This document shows positions 5,233 to 6,678 of a stretch of 6,678 nucleotides of DNA, in pieces (the first letter of the stretch is position 1; each line of letters starts with the position of its first letter). The translations under genes and the position numbers were made by a program. A model generated the notes under the pieces. The model was not told where the DNA came from. It worked only from the letters and a program-made list of their open reading frames with translations, and ran no database searches. Location of the stretch: positions 1 through 6,678 of the forward strand of contig JAABPT010000137.1 in assembly GCA_011391855.1 (NCBI GenBank), written 5' to 3'. Source of the DNA: Burkholderiales bacterium. GTDB taxonomy: Bacteria; Pseudomonadota; Gammaproteobacteria; Burkholderiales; Burkholderiaceae_C.

Positions 5233-6216
5233 GTGCTCGACACCACCACCCCTGTCACTGTCGCTGCAGACCCCACCGAGCTCGGCATGCAGCGCGTGGA
5301 CGCCGTCATCCGCGACCGGTTGGCGTCGCGCGTGGTGCTCATCGACCAGATCTCGCGCTACATCGTGGGGGCCGGTGGCAAGCGCATCCGGCCGCGCTTG
5401 GTGCTGCTGTTCGCCGAGGCACTGGGCTTCGAAGGCCCGGAGCGCTACGAGCTGGCGGCCATCGTCGAATTCATCCACACCGCCACGCTGCTGCACGACG
5501 ACGTGGTCGACGAATCGGCCCTGCGCCGCGGGCGTGCCACTGCCAATGCCATGTTCGGCAACGCCGCCAGCGTGCTGGTCGGGGACTTCCTCTATTCGCG
5601 TGCGTTCCAGATGATGGTCTCGGTGAACCGCATGCGCGTGCTGGAGGTATTGGCCGACGCCACCAACGTCATCGCCGAAGGCGAAGTGCTGCAGTTGATG
5701 AACATGCACGATCCCGACCTGGCGGTGGCCGACTACCTGCAGGTCATCCGCTACAAGACCGCCAAGCTTTTCGAGGCCAGCGCGCGGCTGGGCGCAGTGC
5801 TGGCCGGAGCATGCCCTGCGCTGGAAGAGGCCTGCGCTGCCTTCGGGCGTTCGCTGGGCACGGCATTCCAGCTCGTCGACGATCTGCTCGACTACGAAGG
5901 CAACAGCGACGAGTTGGGCAAGAATGTCGGCGACGACCTGCGCGAAGGCAAGCCCACGCTGCCGCTGCTGCTGGCCATGGAGCGCGCGGGCGAGGCGGAT
6001 CGGGCCCTCATCCGGCACGCCATCGAGCACGGCGAGGTGCACAAACTGCCCGAGATCCTGGCCATCGTGAAGCGCACTGGCGCGCTGGACGGCACGCGTT
6101 CTGCCGCGCACAAGGAAGCCGACGAGGCCGCCTTGGCGCTGGCCGCGCTGCCCCCGTCGCGGGCCCGGGAGGCTCTGCTAGAATTGTGTGTTCGATCGAT
6201 CCACAGGTCTTCCTGA
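5233..6216 (+). CDS. ispB: Octaprenyl (long-chain polyprenyl) diphosphate synthase
   Basis: Trans-isoprenyl diphosphate synthase that adds isopentenyl units to farnesyl diphosphate to make the ubiquinone side chain, probably C40 because betaproteobacteria mostly use ubiquinone-8. Numbering from the GTG at 5233 gives 327 residues against about 323 in E. coli. GGKRIRP lies at 48-54, the first aspartate-rich motif DDVVD at 89-93, GEVLQL at 150-155, the second aspartate-rich motif DDLLD at 216-220 and the KPTLP segment at 240-244. The residue five before the first aspartate is a small alanine (A84), as expected for long-chain products. The start is uncertain. An in-frame ATG at 5206 overlaps the TATAAT box and would lie upstream of the predicted transcription start, so GTG 5233 is preferred; neither has a clear ribosome binding site. 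It is divergent from rplU and followed by tRNA-Pro. Confidence 0.93.
   Translation: MLDTTTPVTVAADPTELGMQRVDAVIRDRLASRVVLIDQISRYIVGAGGKRIRPRLVLLFAEALGFEGPERYELAAIVEFIHTATLLHDDVVDESALRRGRATANAMFGNAASVLVGDFLYSRAFQMMVSVNRMRVLEVLADATNVIAEGEVLQLMNMHDPDLAVADYLQVIRYKTAKLFEASARLGAVLAGACPALEEACAAFGRSLGTAFQLVDDLLDYEGNSDELGKNVGDDLREGKPTLPLLLAMERAGEADRALIRHAIEHGEVHKLPEILAIVKRTGALDGTRSAAHKEADEAALALAALPPSRAREALLELCVRSIHRSS
6176..6184 (+). promoter_or_regulatory. Candidate tRNA-Pro promoter inside the ispB 3' end
   Basis: TGCTAGAAT fits the extended -10 pattern with five of six hexamer matches and lies within the last codons of ispB. No good -35 is seen. A start near 6191 would give a precursor leader of about 77 bases, so the tRNA could be made independently of ispB. 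Confidence 0.4.
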
Positions 6217-6267
6217 GGCATCGGTCGCTGGCCGCACCGCTCGAAGTCACCTTCGTGCTGGCCACAT

Positions 6268-6344
6268 CGGGGTGTAGCTTAGCCTGGTAGAGCGCTACGT
6301 TCGGGACGTAGAGGCCGGAGGTTCGAATCCTCTCACCCCGACCA
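6268..6344 (+). tRNA. proK: tRNA-Pro, anticodon CGG
   Basis: Complete 77-base tRNA with encoded CCA. The seven-pair acceptor stem is CGGGGTG (6268-6274) with CACCCCG (6334-6340), followed by discriminator A and CCA (6342-6344). The D arm contains AGCCTGGTAGAGC. The anticodon stem CTACG (6295-6299) with CGTAG (6307-6311) holds the loop TTCGGGA, anticodon CGG at 6302-6304, which reads CCG. The T arm is GGAGG, TTCGAAT, CCTCT with one terminal G-U pair. The body closely resembles known bacterial proline tRNAs. CCG is a favoured proline codon in GC-rich genomes and is frequent in the genes here. It lies between ispB and pilB on the same strand. The symbol follows the E. coli CGG isoacceptor. Confidence 0.97.
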
Positions 6345-6394
6345 GTCTTCCCGCCATTTCAGCACAGGCTTGGCTGCGTCTGTAAGCAAAGGTT

Positions 6395-6417
6395 AGCCGC
6401 GACAGCGTGTGGCTTTT
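6395..6417 (+). terminator. Weak candidate terminator after tRNA-Pro
   Basis: AGCCGC (6395-6400) and GTGGCT (6409-6414) can form a six-pair stem with one G-U pair around an eight-base loop, running straight into TTTT (6414-6417). It lies 50 bases past the tRNA. The stem is short, so it may not be efficient. Confidence 0.3.
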
Positions 6418-6483
6418 CGCCGTTTACACCCCCAGACCGATCGGCGATGATGGTTGCAACATGCCGCCGCTGAATTGATGTCC

Positions 6484-6678
6484 ATGGCTGTCGAGACCTT
6501 GGTCGAACCGCCCCCTTCCACGCTTTCTGGCGTGGCGCGCGTGCTCGTCAATGCCGGCAAGCTAAACGCGAAGACCGCCGAGGAATTGTCCAAGAGCGCG
6601 CGCGAGCGCAAGAGCAGCTTCGTCACCGCAGTCATCGGCGCGGGCGCCATGAAAGCCGACGACCTGGCGCACACGCTG
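6484..6678 (+). CDS. pilB: Type IV pilus extension ATPase PilB, N-terminal fragment
   Basis: Only the first 65 codons are present and the frame runs open to the window edge. The full protein in this family is about 570-580 residues, a cytoplasmic hexameric ATPase that powers pilus assembly. The visible part starts MAVETLVEPPPS. It continues with SGVARVLVNAGKLNAKTAEE and ends DDLAHTL, resembling the start of the GspE/PilB N-terminal domain in Burkholderiales PilB proteins, where a helical segment precedes the catalytic region. Walker motifs lie beyond the window, so the ATPase part is not seen. An in-frame ATG six bases upstream (6478) is an alternative start; neither has a convincing ribosome binding site. 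Position after ispB and tRNA-Pro agrees with the pilB-pilC-pilD locus of these bacteria, whose later genes would lie to the right. The call rests on N-terminal similarity plus context. Confidence 0.8.
   Translation, partial: MAVETLVEPPPSTLSGVARVLVNAGKLNAKTAEELSKSARERKSSFVTAVIGAGAMKADDLAHTL

Noticed and set aside
4747..6111. Apparent 454-codon minus-strand frame that continues into rplU
   Set aside because: It is the rplU frame remaining open across antisense ispB. L21 has a fixed length near 103 residues and a good ribosome binding site precedes its own ATG.
6370..6398. Sigma-70 promoter for pilB with TTGGCT and TTAGCC at 17-base spacing
   Set aside because: The spacing is right but the -10 hexamer matches almost nothing in the consensus.
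6442..6460. Sigma-54 type -24/-12 promoter for pilB
   Set aside because: The GG and GC elements are 11 bases apart instead of the required 10, and the surrounding bases do not fit the consensus.
1..6678. Mobile element, phage, CRISPR, toxin-antitoxin or defence genes
   Set aside because: All coding space is taken by recognisable core genes in an order familiar from Burkholderiales. No direct repeats, integrase, transposase or attachment-site duplication of the tRNA end is seen inside the window.

Overview
The window is a compact, GC-rich (roughly two-thirds G+C by eye) stretch of bacterial chromosome, filled with housekeeping genes. Protein sequences and gene order (rplU-rpmA-obgE-proB on one strand, rppH and proS beside proB, ispB divergent from rplU, then a tRNA-Pro and pilB) point to a betaproteobacterium of the order Burkholderiales. 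A Rubrivivax/Leptothrix/Methylibium-like or comamonad lineage seems most likely, but the genus is inferred from familiarity, not from a search.

Layout from left to right. Bases 2-1378 (minus) hold the first 459 codons of proS, prolyl-tRNA synthetase, cut by the left window edge. A 149-base divergent spacer with a promoter-like extended -10 and a perfect dyad leads to rppH (1528-2112, plus), the Nudix RNA pyrophosphohydrolase. It converges on proB (2183-3301, minus), glutamate 5-kinase, whose start codon overlaps the end of obgE (3294-4361, minus), a ribosome-assembly GTPase. Upstream of obgE a clear Rho-independent terminator closes the rplU-rpmA unit (L21, 4747-5058; L27, 4477-4734; minus). 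A divergent promoter region (about 5059-5232) separates rplU from ispB (about 5233-6216, plus), the long-chain polyprenyl diphosphate synthase for the ubiquinone side chain. A complete tRNA-Pro with anticodon CGG (6268-6344, plus) follows, and then the first 65 codons of pilB, the type IV pilus extension ATPase, cut by the right edge.

Functionally, the minus-strand cluster links ribosome components (L21, L27), a large-subunit assembly GTPase (Obg) and the first enzyme of proline synthesis. Three proline-related genes (proB, proS and a tRNA-Pro) lie within 6.7 kb. No mobile element, CRISPR array, phage gene, toxin-antitoxin pair or defence gene is visible, and no gene-free stretch exceeds about 175 bases. 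I found no strong candidate for an undescribed system. The points worth a second look are regulatory: a two-tier hairpin in the rplU leader, a dyad overlapping the rppH promoter, and the question of how obgE is expressed downstream of a good terminator.
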